This document shows, one piece after another, positions 13,541-25,345 of a stretch of DNA of 64,000 nucleotides. A program made the position numbers and the translations under genes. The stretch is from the NCBI RefSeq assembly GCF_000203815.1, contig NW_004457695.1, positions 1,920,054 through 1,984,053 of the forward strand, written 5' to 3'. Each line of letters opens with the position of its first letter. Positions within the stretch are counted from its first letter, which is position 1. The DNA comes from Cavenderia fasciculata. Taxonomy: Eukaryota > Evosea > Eumycetozoa > Acytosteliales > Cavenderiaceae. The notes under the pieces are model-generated. The model made no database searches. It was given only the letters and a program-made list of their open reading frames with translations, and was not told where the DNA came from.

Positions 13541-13900
13541 TAATTAAAAAATGATTTAGAATTTGTACTATTACAACTACGACTACAAATATTACTATTG
13601 AATATTACTATTGAATATTATTATTATTCTTTTTCTTTTTGGAATATTTAATATTGAAATATAAAAAGTATGTTGTTGTTCAGTGGGAATCAGGAAGAAT
13701 AAAATATTATTGTTATTATTATTAAAGTATAATGAAATGTCTTTTAGATGTAGGGGGTCGTCTTAAAAGAGATTGATTGAGAGTTGGTTAAGAAATGATA
13801 AATAAAATAATTTACCTAAAATCATATGTGTGATAATCGATACGACCAATGGTTTGGACAAGAGTCTTTCAACCGGTTCATCTGGATTTTCCATTTCCAT
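13541..13900 (-). CDS. Candidate 5' exons of a small membrane protein (partial)
   Basis: Exon 1 (13816-13900) reads MEMENPDEPVERLLSKPLVV then SIITHMIL. Its codon use is host-like and much richer than the flanks. A GTAAAT donor follows. Joining to 13541-13582 after a TTTGTAG acceptor keeps frame and extends the hydrophobic run (VVVIVQILNHFLI), ending at GTAAGT. The remaining exons could not be placed with confidence; a 23-bp exon at 13194-13216 is possible. I do not recognise the product. It could instead be an upstream exon of the NF-YA transcript. Confidence 0.35.
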
Positions 13901-14161
13901 TCCGATTGGTCAAAATTGAATAAAAAAATAATTCATTTTTAAAATAGTCAATTGACCACCCTTTTCATTTCTTTCCTTTGCGCCCCATGGGAATTTTAAA
14001 TAAAAATCACAATATTGATAAGTAAGTTTGTTGATGTTATCAATTGAGAGAGAAAGAGAGAGAGAGAGAGTAAATGTTGTTGTTGTTTGTTTTTGGGTAG
14101 AGGTGCCAGCTGGCAGCTGTACTCCTCTTTTCCTCTTCCTCTTTTATTATTATTATTATTA

Positions 14162-16341
14162 TTATTCGGCTGTTACAGTTGTAGTCGTGGTGGTGTTGTC
14201 TTGTTCTTCATCATGTTGTTCCAATAATTGAATATACTTTTGAATGGCTTCATCTGACTCTTGTTCAGTTTGGATGAGTTGGATATTTTCAAATCCTTCG
14301 GCGGTCGAGGGAGCAATAAACATGCTTTGGAACTTGTCGATGATCTGGACACCTTCCTCTCCCTTGGGGATGGTGGGGTGGTTCTCACGCACGACAATAC
14401 GTTTCTTGCATGTCTCTACGTCTGGTTTGAACCAGAGAATGTGGATGTTGGTGGCACCGTACATTTGTGCCAACTTGATCCACACACGTCTCTGTTGAAT
14501 GTCAAAGTTGCATCTGTCGACAATGACCGACTCGCCAGCCTTGAGTTGTGTAATGAGGATATCCTCACACTTTTTTCTTGTACCCATCTCGTCTTGATTC
14601 ACACGTTTCCATTTACCAAGCTCGGTTAGTTTTTGTGCAAAGTAACTCTTGCCACTGGCTGGATACCCAACTGTCAATATGACGTGTTTAACAGCAGCAC
14701 TGGCACCAGTAGTAGCCTGTTGATCACCAGCAGATTGTTTACCTGGTTTAGCACTGGTCTTGTAACCACTGTTAAACTCTGGTAATACTGCCAAATCCAT
14801 GATATCGTCTTCCCATTTTGCCCAAGAGAATTCGTCGAGATCGAGCTCGCGACGAAGCGACTGTTTGTCGACGGCCGACCCCTTTTCACGCAACTCTTGT
14901 GCAATCATGAGCACCTTTGTCTGGATGCCGCTGTCAAACTGCTCCCAATGGAACTTGTCCGTGTCGGCTGGTTTGATGGCCAAGATCGAGTCGTTGACCA
15001 GTTGCTGCCCATTCTCGTCCAATATATACAACACACGTCCCTCTTGTAAAAAGTGGTTGTACCAATACATATTCTCTGACAGTCCATTATCAACTCTAAA
15101 CTTTTTGTTCACTTCCAACAAACTCTCCTTTATATCCTTTACAAGATTCGATAGGTTCTTTAGTGTTGATGGTTCATCCAATGTTACCAATCCCAAAGTT
15201 GGATCGGCAGCAGCTGACTCGGCAGCCAAAGGAATAAATGGTTTGATGAAACCATCATTTGAAATCTCGAAAAGGGGTTGAAGATTAGCTGCAAAGTTGT
15301 ATTTAACAATATGGGCAACACGTGAGCCACAAAGTTCAAATACCATCGATCTACACGACATACTAGTCTTGAGTATTTCCAACAAATTCTTTACCATCTT
15401 TGAATCGTCTTGTGGAGATGCCAAGATATCTTGCACAACCTCCAATGTATTACTCTTTTTATCGTTTGATATAAAGTTTGATACACGTGGTCTTGCAGAT
15501 ACATAAACCTTTCCATTTGCATCGAAATATTTAAAGAATTGAATATTCATTCCTAAAATTGAAAGAAAAAGAAATAAAAGAGAGAGAGTTAGAGTTGACT
15601 TGGGTTGTTCTTCTTCTTTTTCTTCTTCATCTTTCTTTGTTTCTTACCATTCCATTTATTTGCCAAGAAATAAGATTTAAAAGTAGTATTTGGTAATAGA
15701 GATGGTTGGTATTTCTTGAGTTTAGGTGCTACGTGGATGTATTGACATTTGGTGAGTTCGACATTGTTTACTCGCAAGATAATAAAGTCACCTGATTGTT
15801 TGACAGTGACACCTTGAATGGTGTTTGCGTCATTCAATGGATCGACAGCTTGGAATGGTTGAACATCCTTTTCACCAAGTTTAAACTCATCGTAGACATA
15901 TTGCAAACTCTCCTTTGAGATGGCACCCAATGTTGGTGATGATGGTAAAGTGAATGCATTCTTTTTGTTTTGTAGTTGTTTTGGATAATATGGTTGTTTC
16001 TTTGGTGATGATGAAGAAGCAGAAGGAGAAGTTGATAATGGAGATGATGTATTTGGTGTTGTATTCAAACTTAAAGCATCCAAGAAACTTGTAGCTTGGT
16101 TGATAGAAGCTTGTGTAGTAGCAGTAGCAGTAGCAGTAGATGGTTCCATTCTATTGTTATTGTTATTATTGTAGGTATAGTATTGAGAATTTGTACAAGT
16201 TGTTGTTGTTATTGGTGTTGTTGTTGATATATTACAAAGATGATGATGATTATTTAGATGAAGACTTGGTGATGATGTAGTAGATATTTTGATTTGTGTT
16301 GCAGCTGATATTGAACTTGTTTTAATAAACTTATTAAGCAT
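14162..16341 (-). CDS. RNA ligase fused to polynucleotide 5'-kinase
   Basis: Predicted RNA repair or splicing enzyme of about 694 aa from two exons (15648-16341 and 14162-15552). The ligase module has motif I KWNG near residue 229, split by the intron exactly at the Gly codon. It then has FELCGSRVAHIVKY (motif III-like), EGRVLYILDENG (motif IV-like) and LAIKP (motif V-like), the order of covalent nucleotidyltransferases. From about residue 520 comes a P-loop kinase, VGYPASGKSYFAQKL, with DRCNFD and a lid-like RIVVRENHPT. No cyclic phosphodiesterase domain is visible. The N-terminus, MLNKFIKTSSISAATQIK, could be a mitochondrial presequence; a second ATG lies at 16149. A tRNA- or mRNA-repair role is inference. 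Confidence 0.75.
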
Positions 16342-17060
16342 TAATATGCATTCATATATCTTATAAGATGTTCTATAGTATGAAAGTAAAGTAAACAAAA
16401 AGTACAGAGCCAAGAGTCTTGTGACATGACTCTCCCTCCAGCTGGGTCGATATTTAAATTATCAAATTTCGCGCGATTTTCTCACAATAAACAAAAGAAG
16501 AAAGAAATTTGATTAGTTGTCATTATAGGAATCAGATTCCTTCCTTCTCTCTCTTTCTCTCCTCATCTCACCCCAACACAGTCTATCGATCCACCCAATC
16601 ATCGAAATAACATTGGGATGCATCTCAGAATCTCTCTCTCTTTTTGACCATATGGAATGAATAATGAATGCGATACAATATCTTCTATTTTGAATGAGTA
16701 GCACTACTCAAATGGTTACAGATAGATATCTTTTGTTTCGGAATTTGAGGACATGTCTCAAGATACACTTTTGCTGAGACTATGAATGAATGAAGTGAGT
16801 GCAAGCGATGCTGCAAAGGTGAGTCTTGAATGACCAAGACACAGGCTGAAAAAATAAATTAATTAAATTTTATTTTCAATAACCATACTTTGGGTGTGAA
16901 TACAATACACTCTTTGACAAACAAACAAACACACAAGTAATAGTAATAAAGAAACAATTACGGTTTAATACTACTATATTAAAGAGAAAACCCTTTATAT
17001 TGGAGATCATTATACCATACATTACATATAATAATAATAATAATCAATCAATCATCAATC
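16342..17060. other. Divergent intergenic region
   Basis: Lies between the RNA ligase-kinase (minus) and the Q-rich zinc-finger gene (plus), so it probably serves both as promoter. It contains CT-rich and T-rich tracts and an AATAAT run just before the ATG at 17061. No RNA gene was recognised. Confidence 0.5.
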
Positions 17061-17374
17061 ATGTCACTCTATCCTATCCCAGGTCAAGATGAACCAGACC
17101 AACAACAACCAGATTCATACTCTTCTACTACTACTACAACTACGACATCTGCAAGATACGAAGATCTACATTCTGTAGCAACACCAACAACACCAACAAC
17201 TAGCAATAGCACCAATACTAGTACTACAGCTGCATTTGCCAATTTAAACATTGCTCATACTCCATCACCAAACATGTACCAATATTACAAGACTCAGGTT
17301 GTATCACCACAACTTCTTCAACAGCAACAACAACCACCACCACAACATATTGATGCATACCAACCTCCTCTTCC

Positions 17375-17421
<47 letters not shown>

Positions 17422-17657
17422 ATACACCACCACCAACAACAACAAATAATAATAATAGTGATAATACATATGGATACTTCTTACCAAAACAACAACCATC
17501 ACCAGCTGTGATAACATCACCACAATCTAATTCAGTGGCTTCAAATGGTTCTATAGTCGCTCCAACAGTTACATCACCGGCAACTACTACAACTACTACA
17601 ACCTCAACATCTACTCCAAGTCCAAACTCTAGTTTGAATGAAGAAAACAACAACAAC

Positions 17658-17702
<45 letters not shown>

Positions 17703-18935
17703 CCCATCACCTTCTGGTTCGGTAACAAGTATTCCAAATAGATCAACTTCACCATTGATCCAATCAAATCCTCCTACCATTTCACTCCCAATTCCCTTTC
17801 TCAAGAGCCTGTCTTCTCCAACTTCGACTTCTCCAAGTACTCAACAACAATCATTGGTCGAACAACAAAAGGTCTATGAATTGTTAAAGACTATGGTTTG
17901 TATTAAATAATCAGTTGATTTTAATGGAATTGAATATAATATTAATATTAATATTTGATTGATTAATTATTTTAGAGTGGACAACTTGAATCTGTATTAA
18001 ATATTGTAAACAAGAGTGCTGAAAGAATGCAAACATTGGAGGAAGATCTTAAATCTGTAAATCAAAAATGTGATTATTTGCAACAACAATTAAAGCAACA
18101 ACAATCATCATCTCCAGCCCAATCACCAAATCAACAACAACAACCACAACAACCACAAGGAGTAATTTATTCACAAACTACATCTAATTTCCCACCAACT
18201 GTTTCTTATGGATCTGGGGGTGGTCCAGCTTCACAAATATTGGAGCAACAACAACAAGGACAAGGACAACAAGTGTTGCAACAACAACAACACCCACAAG
18301 CTGGATCGATTGCTGTGCCAATCAATCAACAGGGACAACCAATCCAAATGTTCCCTCCAGCTCCATTCTACCCCGTTAAGCCAATGGCATATCAACCAGT
18401 TAGTTTTGCACCTGGTGTATCACTAGGCCAACAACAATTACAATTACAACAACATTTACAACAACATCAACAACAACAATCACAACAACAACAACAACAA
18501 CAACAAAATAATGGTAATAATAATAATCAATTTGTAAAAGATGCACCACCAAGTTTCCAACAACCTCAAAACAAATTACAACAAATCCAACAACAACAAC
18601 CACAACACTTACAACAACAAGGAGGTTATGTTCAACCAAGTCAACATAGTTATATTTTCCATCAACAACAATTACAACAACAGTTACAACAACAACAACA
18701 ACCATCGCCATCTCAATCACAGTCACACCATTCTCCACAAGCCCAACAACCACAACAACAATCACAACAACAACAACAACAACCACAATCAAGTGGAGCA
18801 ACACCACTTCCATTCGACTGTCCAATGTGTACTCGCAAGTTTGCAACGGAACCAGAAATCAATCAACATGTAAATTCTCATTTTGAGGAACCTCCTCAAT
18901 CTTCATCAAAACCATCAGCTTCTAGAAGAAACTAA
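17061..18935 (+). CDS. Gln-rich coiled-coil protein with C-terminal C2H2 zinc finger; frame interrupted once
   Basis: Exons 17061-17895 and 17976-18935. The frame from the ATG meets TAA at 17661, but the next frame continues without a break. Dropping one G at 17658 turns CAACGAATAAT into a pure Asn codon run and gives 597 aa that pass cleanly through the intron. It is most likely an assembly error or recent indel in a microsatellite. After Thr/Ser/Gln runs comes a helical segment (LVEQQKVYELLKTM, then SAERMQTLEEDLKSVNQKCD). At the C-terminus lies FDCPMCTRKFATEPEINQHV followed by a closing H, resembling the ubiquitin-binding zinc finger of TAX1BP1/CALCOCO adaptors. An adaptor role is inference. 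Confidence 0.7.
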
Positions 18936-19644
18936 AATTATACAATTATAATTATAATATCATTGTGTTTACCAAACTTTTAGTTTAAATTAATAATAAT
19001 AATAATAATCAATTTTGTAAAGAAAAAAAAAAAAATCAACAAATTATTAGTTTTCTATAATCCCCTTTTTTTCTATATCAATAAATAATAATAATAATTA
19101 ATAATTGTATAATTAAATTATAATTTATATTTCTATATTGTTTGATTTTATTATTTAAAATATTATTTATATTTATATTAATAATATAAATTTACTGTGT
19201 GTGTATGTATGTGTGAGTGAGTGAGAATTGATTGATAGATATTATAAATGTAATAAATCAAATCAACCTAGATTGATGATGATGATGATAGTAATTGTAA
19301 TTATTATTATTGGTACGGAATTGTATCTATACTTTGGGTAGAAGAAAAAATTTTGATTTGTGAATTGAAATGTTATATCGAATTAGTAATATTTGTTATT
19401 GTTATTGTAATTGTTGCTGTTGTAATTAGATAATGATTTGGGTAATGAATGTATCATAATGATAGTTTTATCTAAATTGAGTAAAAAAAAAAAGAATTGA
19501 TTGATTATATTTGTTGGAGAAGAATGGTGGTATATTTAAATGATTTAAATAACCTTGAAATATTTCAAAAGACCAAGTACAATACAACCAACAATAATCT
19601 AGAATATTTTAATGAATTGTTAATATATTAATATAATTTTCTAT
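18936..19644. other. AT-rich convergent spacer
   Basis: Sits between two converging genes. AT-rich with AAT runs and a TG/GTGA microsatellite near 19195-19225. Nothing else was seen. Confidence 0.5.
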
Positions 19645-20559
19645 CTATCTATCTTTATATATAATATATCTATTTATATTCAAAGGATTACATACAAGAA
19701 CTACTAAAGTAATAATAATGGTCAATCTCTTATTTTGCCACCAAAACTTTCTCTTTAGTTGAACAGAATTTGATTTGAATTGAACAGATTCAGCACGAAG
19801 CTTTTCAGTCTTATCTACAATGATTTCAATCTTTTCACCTCTGTTGATTGTCTTTTCCAAAGTGTTGGTCAATTCATCCTTGACCATTGAAACTTGATCC
19901 TTGACCATATTGATTTTGTTTGCTCCTGGGTTTGAATAGAATCTCTACAAGACAGACAGATAGATTATGGTTAATAAATATAAAGAAGATTTACAAGGCG
20001 ATTGTTTGTTGTTTGTTGTTGTTTTAGTTGTTGCTTACCATTCTTTCCTCTAAAACTCTTCCAAATGGATCATATGTAGATGATGGTGTATTGAATGGGA
20101 GGTTGTTTCCATAAGATGAAGTGAATCTAGATTGAATGTCCATCAAGAAATCAAATGGGATGGCAAAACCAAGCTTCTCATGACAAAAGCAAATGAATAC
20201 CAAATCATTCTCAGAGATATAATGAAAGTTGTGTCCACCAACTTGATAACTCTTCTTTGCATATGGTGCGATCTTTGTTAATAATCTATATATTGTGAGA
20301 GAGAAAGATAGATAGAAATATACATAATATATAATAAGAAAACAACATGACGATAATATTGTTTGTTTGATGATAACAAATCATCATTGTTTTTGTTAAT
20401 ATCTTTGCGCGTGGAATATCTTCTTTGTTCTTGTTCTTTTGTTTCATTTGATTGATCAACAACATACGCTCTGGCAGTATCAACATAACTAGCACGTTCA
20501 ACGCATTGTTCAACAAGTACTTGTCCTTTGTAACCAATTGAAGCGTATAAAATCGTCAT
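19645..20559 (-). CDS. vamp7: VAMP7-like longin R-SNARE
   Basis: Drives fusion with endolysosomal membranes. Three exons (20468-20559, 20039-20285, 19645-19944) give about 212 aa. The first intron starts at GTATGT inside what looks like a longer open frame; splicing there gives YVDTARALLTKIAPYAKK, which fits the longin domain. The domain continues with GGHNFHYISENDLVFICFCH and GFAIPFDFLMDIQSRF. The SNARE motif has INRGEKIEIIVDKTEKL, whose Arg is the zero-layer residue, then FWWQNKRLTIIITLVVLV as membrane anchor. A possible last intron (donor at about 19692) would replace the read-through tail CNPLNI... with KIILIY, closer to usual VAMP7 ends. Confidence 0.9.
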
Positions 20560-22632
20560 TCTATTATTTGTATTTGTATGTATATATTATCTATCTGTAT
20601 GTTGTTAGTTGTTTGTTGTTGTTTGTTGTTTCTTTTCCTAAACACTCCTTCCTAATGATTGATGATGATGATACAAAAGTAAGTATAAAATATAAAATAA
20701 TAAAATGAAAGACAAGCGATAACAAAGGGAAGGGGAAAGAGGTATTGTTTTCTCAGCTTATGGAGTTGGAATAAAAAAAAAAAACAGCACACCGCGATTC
20801 TCACTAAAAAATCTTTGTCTCTTATTGGTCGATCATCCAGCATATTAATAGGTTATTTCTCTCCCATCATATAAACAGACTTTTATACGTCGAGTTGTTG
20901 GACAATTATTATTCATTTCATTGTATGTTGGAGAACTAGTGATGAAGTTATGTTGTATACATACCTTATTTGGTTTGTTTGTTTGTTCTACTCGATCGAC
21001 GTATAAAAAATAGATAGAGAAAGAGAGAAAGAGAGAGAGAGAGAAAACTTGCTGCTTTAACTGAAATATTTAGACTAGACTTGAAAAAGTAATTAATGAA
21101 TCAAGAGAAACACAACACACGAACAGTACTGGCTGTGGAGCCAATCAATCAATCAATCACAAAAACAATAATGGACATAGAAATCCTTGGTTAACAGGAG
21201 GTACTGAAATGCACGTGGACTACATTTTTTGAAACCCAAGCGAAACAAGCATTCAATGCTTATTGAACTTCAAACAACAACCAACCAACCCCGTCTATCG
21301 AACTTCGACACCATCTATCTATCAATCTATATTTTATTGGTCAAGTCGATTATTATCATACCAAAGATCTTTCAAACCTTATTTTATTTCTTCCTTTTTC
21401 TCTTTTCCGACTTCATACCCTCTCCCTCTGCCTCTTGATTTACGAGAAGAGATTGTACGATTTTTGGTAATTGGAACGATGATCGTTTGGTGTACAGTCT
21501 CCTTTTTGCCATATTTGTAAATCAGAGTTTAACTGTACCCAATATAACCCTCGATCTTTTAATGCATCATGATGGGTTAGAGTAAAAGGTATGAATGGAT
21601 GAATGATCATTGCAGCGGGTTACCTTTTCTAGTCAAACATAACACATTGTTATGTTGCAAGATTGATGATGGGCGACCCAAGAATATCAAAATCAGCTAT
21701 CCTATCCTTTTGGTTGTATGCCATATATCAACTATAATTATACGCCCCATCCTCTTTACTAATATATCCATCACAACGACTTTTTGTTGAATCATGATTG
21801 GGTTGGTATTTTTGTTAACATTACAGGAGGAGGATCTACGAATGTTGGGAGGGATGTATTTAAAGCATCTAAAAATTGGAGATACAAAAAACTAGACTAA
21901 AAAAGACTGTACAAACAAACGTATTCACCTACCTACCTCCCAATGATTTGATTAATTAATTTCCTTCCTCGTCGCTCTATCAAAATCTACTGCAGTATTC
22001 GACAACAATCCATTTCTGTAAAATATCTATTTCTGTTTGACATCTGTGGCAAAGCCCCAATCAATTTGAAGCTTTTTTAGGGTTGTGTCCCCCAAAGAGA
22101 TTGAAATGGACCGTCCAGATGATGATGAGATTGACAAACATAGCCCCCTCTCCACAAGAATCAGTGAAGTGTAATGACAACAGTTCCTGATCAGGTATAG
22201 TGGCCACCTTGTTTATTAATCAAACCTCCCGACTTTATTAATGATGCATATCTGTTTCCTTTCCTTCAACTAAAAATATGAAGCCAAAGGGGGGGTTGGA
22301 TTACCTTTGATACCTACCTAGGTATGTATCCATGGCATTCCTCCTTTGAGATTGTGTCTAAACGACTTACGACTCTGTATACAGTCAAAGGACAGTTCCC
22401 TCCTCATTGCAGCCCTTCACAACCATCAATCATCATCTTGCAAGCTACAGCATGCTGCAGAACACCCAAAGCTATAAATCTGTCACTTCTTCTTTCCCAT
22501 CAAACAAACCATTCATTCCAATCAATCTATTCAATCAATCATCCCAACTACAACACAATTAATTTAACATCTTTTTATTTATCTATCTATCTATTTATCT
22601 ATCTACTATTTCTTTTTTTGTTACTTTTAAAA
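20560..22632. other. Two-kilobase intergenic region
   Basis: No supported gene. 21260-21520 contains an open frame with a short complex stretch (DLREEIVRFLVIGTMIVW), but it lacks a start context and homology I can name. 22060-22330 is somewhat GC-richer, with an imperfect palindrome around CCTAGG at 22317. Pyrimidine-rich leader and AT tracts precede the hydrolase ATG. Confidence 0.45.
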
Positions 22633-23688
22633 ATGATGATGAAAATATCAACTTTATTTTTGATAGTATTGTCTTTAATAGTTGGAACTTTTGGACAAAC
22701 AAGTGTATATCCAGATGTATCTAGTTCATACCTTGGAGCTGGTGACCCCGGTGTATCATACTTGCCCTCGTATCTAGGTCTCAAGTTACATTTACGTTGC
22801 TACTCTAATGTGACTACTGCCAATCAAAACGGTCCAATTGCATTGTTTGATGCAGGTCTTCCATTCTTTTCTACTGCTTGGGTGTCTGTTATTCCAGCGG
22901 TCTTGACCAATATGCCAGCTTGGAATATCAGCAAAGCTTGCTTTATGGATCGTTATGGCTACGGTTGGTCCGACGCATCACTCTATCCCATCACAACACA
23001 AGACTATGTCTTCCGTCTCCACGGTTCACTTCAAGTTGCAGGTCTCACTGGTAAAAAGTATGTCTTGGTTGGTTGGTCTTGGGGTTCGATCTTTGTGCAA
23101 GCCTTTTCACTCGCCTATCCCAAAGAAGTAGTCGGAATTTTGACAGCTGACGGAACTGATTCAAGATGGGGATTCATCTCTTCCAATCAACAAGCTATCA
23201 TCACCTACACCAACACTTACACCAATCTCATGACTCAAAACAGTATGGACACACTCGAACCAAGATGTAGAAATGGTGAGATTGGACTTGGATACGGATG
23301 GTTCCCAGATCCCTTGGTTAGTGCCGGATACACCTCTGAATCGATTGTTTCCTCTCAAGATATCTTCCTCACCAACAAATACCTAAAGACTGCAATTCAA
23401 GAGTACAATATTATGGTTATCTCCTCTGCCTTGCTCAATTTCACCTATGTTCTAAAGGGATCGACTCTCAAGGATCTTCCCTATGTCAACATATATGAAG
23501 CCTATGATCCAGACTGGCAATCCCGTCAACTCTATATGACCTCGCTCTCTAGTAACTCGGCTGCCTATCTATACACGACCGATCATTTCTTCCCCTTCAC
23601 TAATAGTCCCGCTATCGTCTCTGGTCTCACTGCACTTACTCAAAGAATTGCTACCACTCCAGGTGTTTTATGGGCAAATGGATTTTAA
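22633..23688 (+). CDS. Secreted alpha/beta hydrolase
   Basis: A probable extracellular or lysosomal serine hydrolase of 351 aa in one exon. The N-terminus MMMKISTLFLIVLSLIVGTF is a signal peptide. The fold is marked by an HG-like loop region (IALFDAGLPFFST), the segment DRYGYGWSD, and the nucleophile elbow VGWSWGSIFVQAF (GxSxG with Ser). A late Asp-His (YTTDHFFPF) can supply the catalytic His. N-glycosylation sites (NVT, NIS, NFT) fit secretion. The substrate is unknown. The ATG at 22633 was chosen over upstream in-frame starts because the signal peptide begins there. Confidence 0.8.
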   Translation: MMMKISTLFLIVLSLIVGTFGQTSVYPDVSSSYLGAGDPGVSYLPSYLGLKLHLRCYSNVTTANQNGPIALFDAGLPFFSTAWVSVIPAVLTNMPAWNISKACFMDRYGYGWSDASLYPITTQDYVFRLHGSLQVAGLTGKKYVLVGWSWGSIFVQAFSLAYPKEVVGILTADGTDSRWGFISSNQQAIITYTNTYTNLMTQNSMDTLEPRCRNGEIGLGYGWFPDPLVSAGYTSESIVSSQDIFLTNKYLKTAIQEYNIMVISSALLNFTYVLKGSTLKDLPYVNIYEAYDPDWQSRQLYMTSLSSNSAAYLYTTDHFFPFTNSPAIVSGLTALTQRIATTPGVLWANGF

Positions 23689-23921
23689 TCAAATAATAAT
23701 AATTTAATTTTTAATTACCCAACTTGGAATTAAATTATTATAATAATAATCAATCTCTCTCTCTCTCTCTCAGACCCACACAATCACATTATTTATTCAA
23801 CTAATAACTATCTATTACATCTAAATAACTATTATCTTATCAAATTAAATTAAAATAAACCTTTTTTTTGAAAATGGAAATTGATTTATTTATTTATTTG
23901 TTCATTTATTTAATTTATAAT

Positions 23922-25100
23922 TTATTCAAATGGAATTCCAGTTGTTTTTGGGTAACCAATAACATATAAAGAGAATATTGGACTTGGACTTGATGAATAA
24001 TTGGATGCTTCCTTTTTGTTATAAAAGTGTTTGTTTGGTACAAACTCTTCATTCATCAATGATGTTTCAGGACCACGGTGAAATTTGTAGACCATGTCTT
24101 GAGCATTTGGTAGATTGAATGATCTAATGGTTTCAAGAAATGGTTTCCAAATAGATGCAAACTTTTCTTCATTGTCAAAATAATCCATAAAACAAGAGAA
24201 ATGTTGAATGGTTTGTTCATGTCTTTTGATAATCTTGGGACACCAATCTTTTATAAATAATTCATCACAACTACCATACAAACAAATCTCTTCCAATGAT
24301 ACTGGTATCCCTCTATCTTCATCTTTATCTTCATCATCATCATCATCTGGACTGTCATCATCATCATCTGTGTTGTTGTTATTGGAGAGAAAAGTCAATG
24401 TTTTATCTTCAAATTCATTGTCCAATGCATTATAGATAAATGATCGTAAATTTGGTAAATGTAACATGATCACGATATAGTCTTCATCATCTTCATGGTA
24501 TGATGTTGCAACACCTGCCAAATACTCTATAGATTCTAATACATTATTTGCTATTGTATGGTAGTTGTTGAGTGTTTGAATCTTTTGATGTACATCATAT
24601 GTAGTTGTTGTTGTATCAATGTCCAAACAATCACAAGGTTTGAATGTTGTTTCTGTTTCCTTGTTGTATTTTTGATCAATGTCTGTTGCATACTCTAGTA
24701 TCGGGTTGAGAAAGAAGTTTTCGGTTGATATACCAACATGGGTGATTGTCTTGAGTGGACAGTACGGACTGATCAGATGATCAAACACGTCGAGACAGGT
24801 ATCAGAGTCGGGTGATAGAGAGCAATATGGTCGATACACATGTGTACACCATTGCGACACATATCTAAAGAATCTCCAACACACTAGATCCAATTTGATA
24901 TCATTCGAGTAATAGACGATCAATGCTTGTGTAGTATGTGGCAAACTAGCTGCAAGTGTCAAATTTACTCTATCCTCTCTCCAAAACTCTTTTATCTCCG
25001 CATCATCCGTTGCATCATCACCATCACCTCTTCCTCTTCCTCTTCTATTTCTTTTGAATATATTAATATGTTCTCCTTGAGTATTTATATTTAAATCCAT
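23922..25100 (-). CDS. Uncharacterised acidic protein, possibly F-box/LRR-like
   Basis: One exon, 392 aa from the ATG of MDLNINTQGEHINIFKRNRR. After a basic RGRGRGDGDD segment comes a helical region (DLVCWRFFRYVSQWC) that resembles the N-terminal part of dictyostelid F-box-like proteins. Later segments alternate short strands and helices (MLHLPNLRSFIYNAL, SLEEICLYGSC) as in LRR-like repeats. A poly-Asp tract interrupts at about 24310-24370. I cannot name the family. Longer in-frame sequence upstream of 25100 looks non-coding. Confidence 0.65.
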   Translation of the reverse strand: MDLNINTQGEHINIFKRNRRGRGRGDGDDATDDAEIKEFWREDRVNLTLAASLPHTTQALIVYYSNDIKLDLVCWRFFRYVSQWCTHVYRPYCSLSPDSDTCLDVFDHLISPYCPLKTITHVGISTENFFLNPILEYATDIDQKYNKETETTFKPCDCLDIDTTTTTYDVHQKIQTLNNYHTIANNVLESIEYLAGVATSYHEDDEDYIVIMLHLPNLRSFIYNALDNEFEDKTLTFLSNNNNTDDDDDSPDDDDDEDKDEDRGIPVSLEEICLYGSCDELFIKDWCPKIIKRHEQTIQHFSCFMDYFDNEEKFASIWKPFLETIRSFNLPNAQDMVYKFHRGPETSLMNEEFVPNKHFYNKKEASNYSSSPSPIFSLYVIGYPKTTGIPFE

Positions 25101-25345
25101 TTCTCGAAACAAAGAGAAATAGAGACTAGTCTCTCTCTCTAACAAAAAAAAAAAAGAATAAAATAAAATTAAAAAAAGATGAAGTTTGCCGGAGTTATCA
25201 CGATGATGTGCGTTGGTTGGGTTACTTTTCATATTTATTGTGTTGTATTAATATCTATATATCTATATTTATCTATATTTATTTATATTTATTTATTTTT
25301 GTATTATTACTATAAATATATATATATACGACGAGATAGAGAAAG

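Noticed and set aside
17641-17663. Intron explaining the stop in the Q-rich zinc-finger gene
   Set aside because: No GT-AG pair with AT-rich content spans the stop; deleting one G gives a pure repeat and a full frame.
21263-21520. Possible F-box-like fragment (DLREEIVRFL)
   Set aside because: Only about ten suggestive residues in a repeat-rich frame without exons around it.
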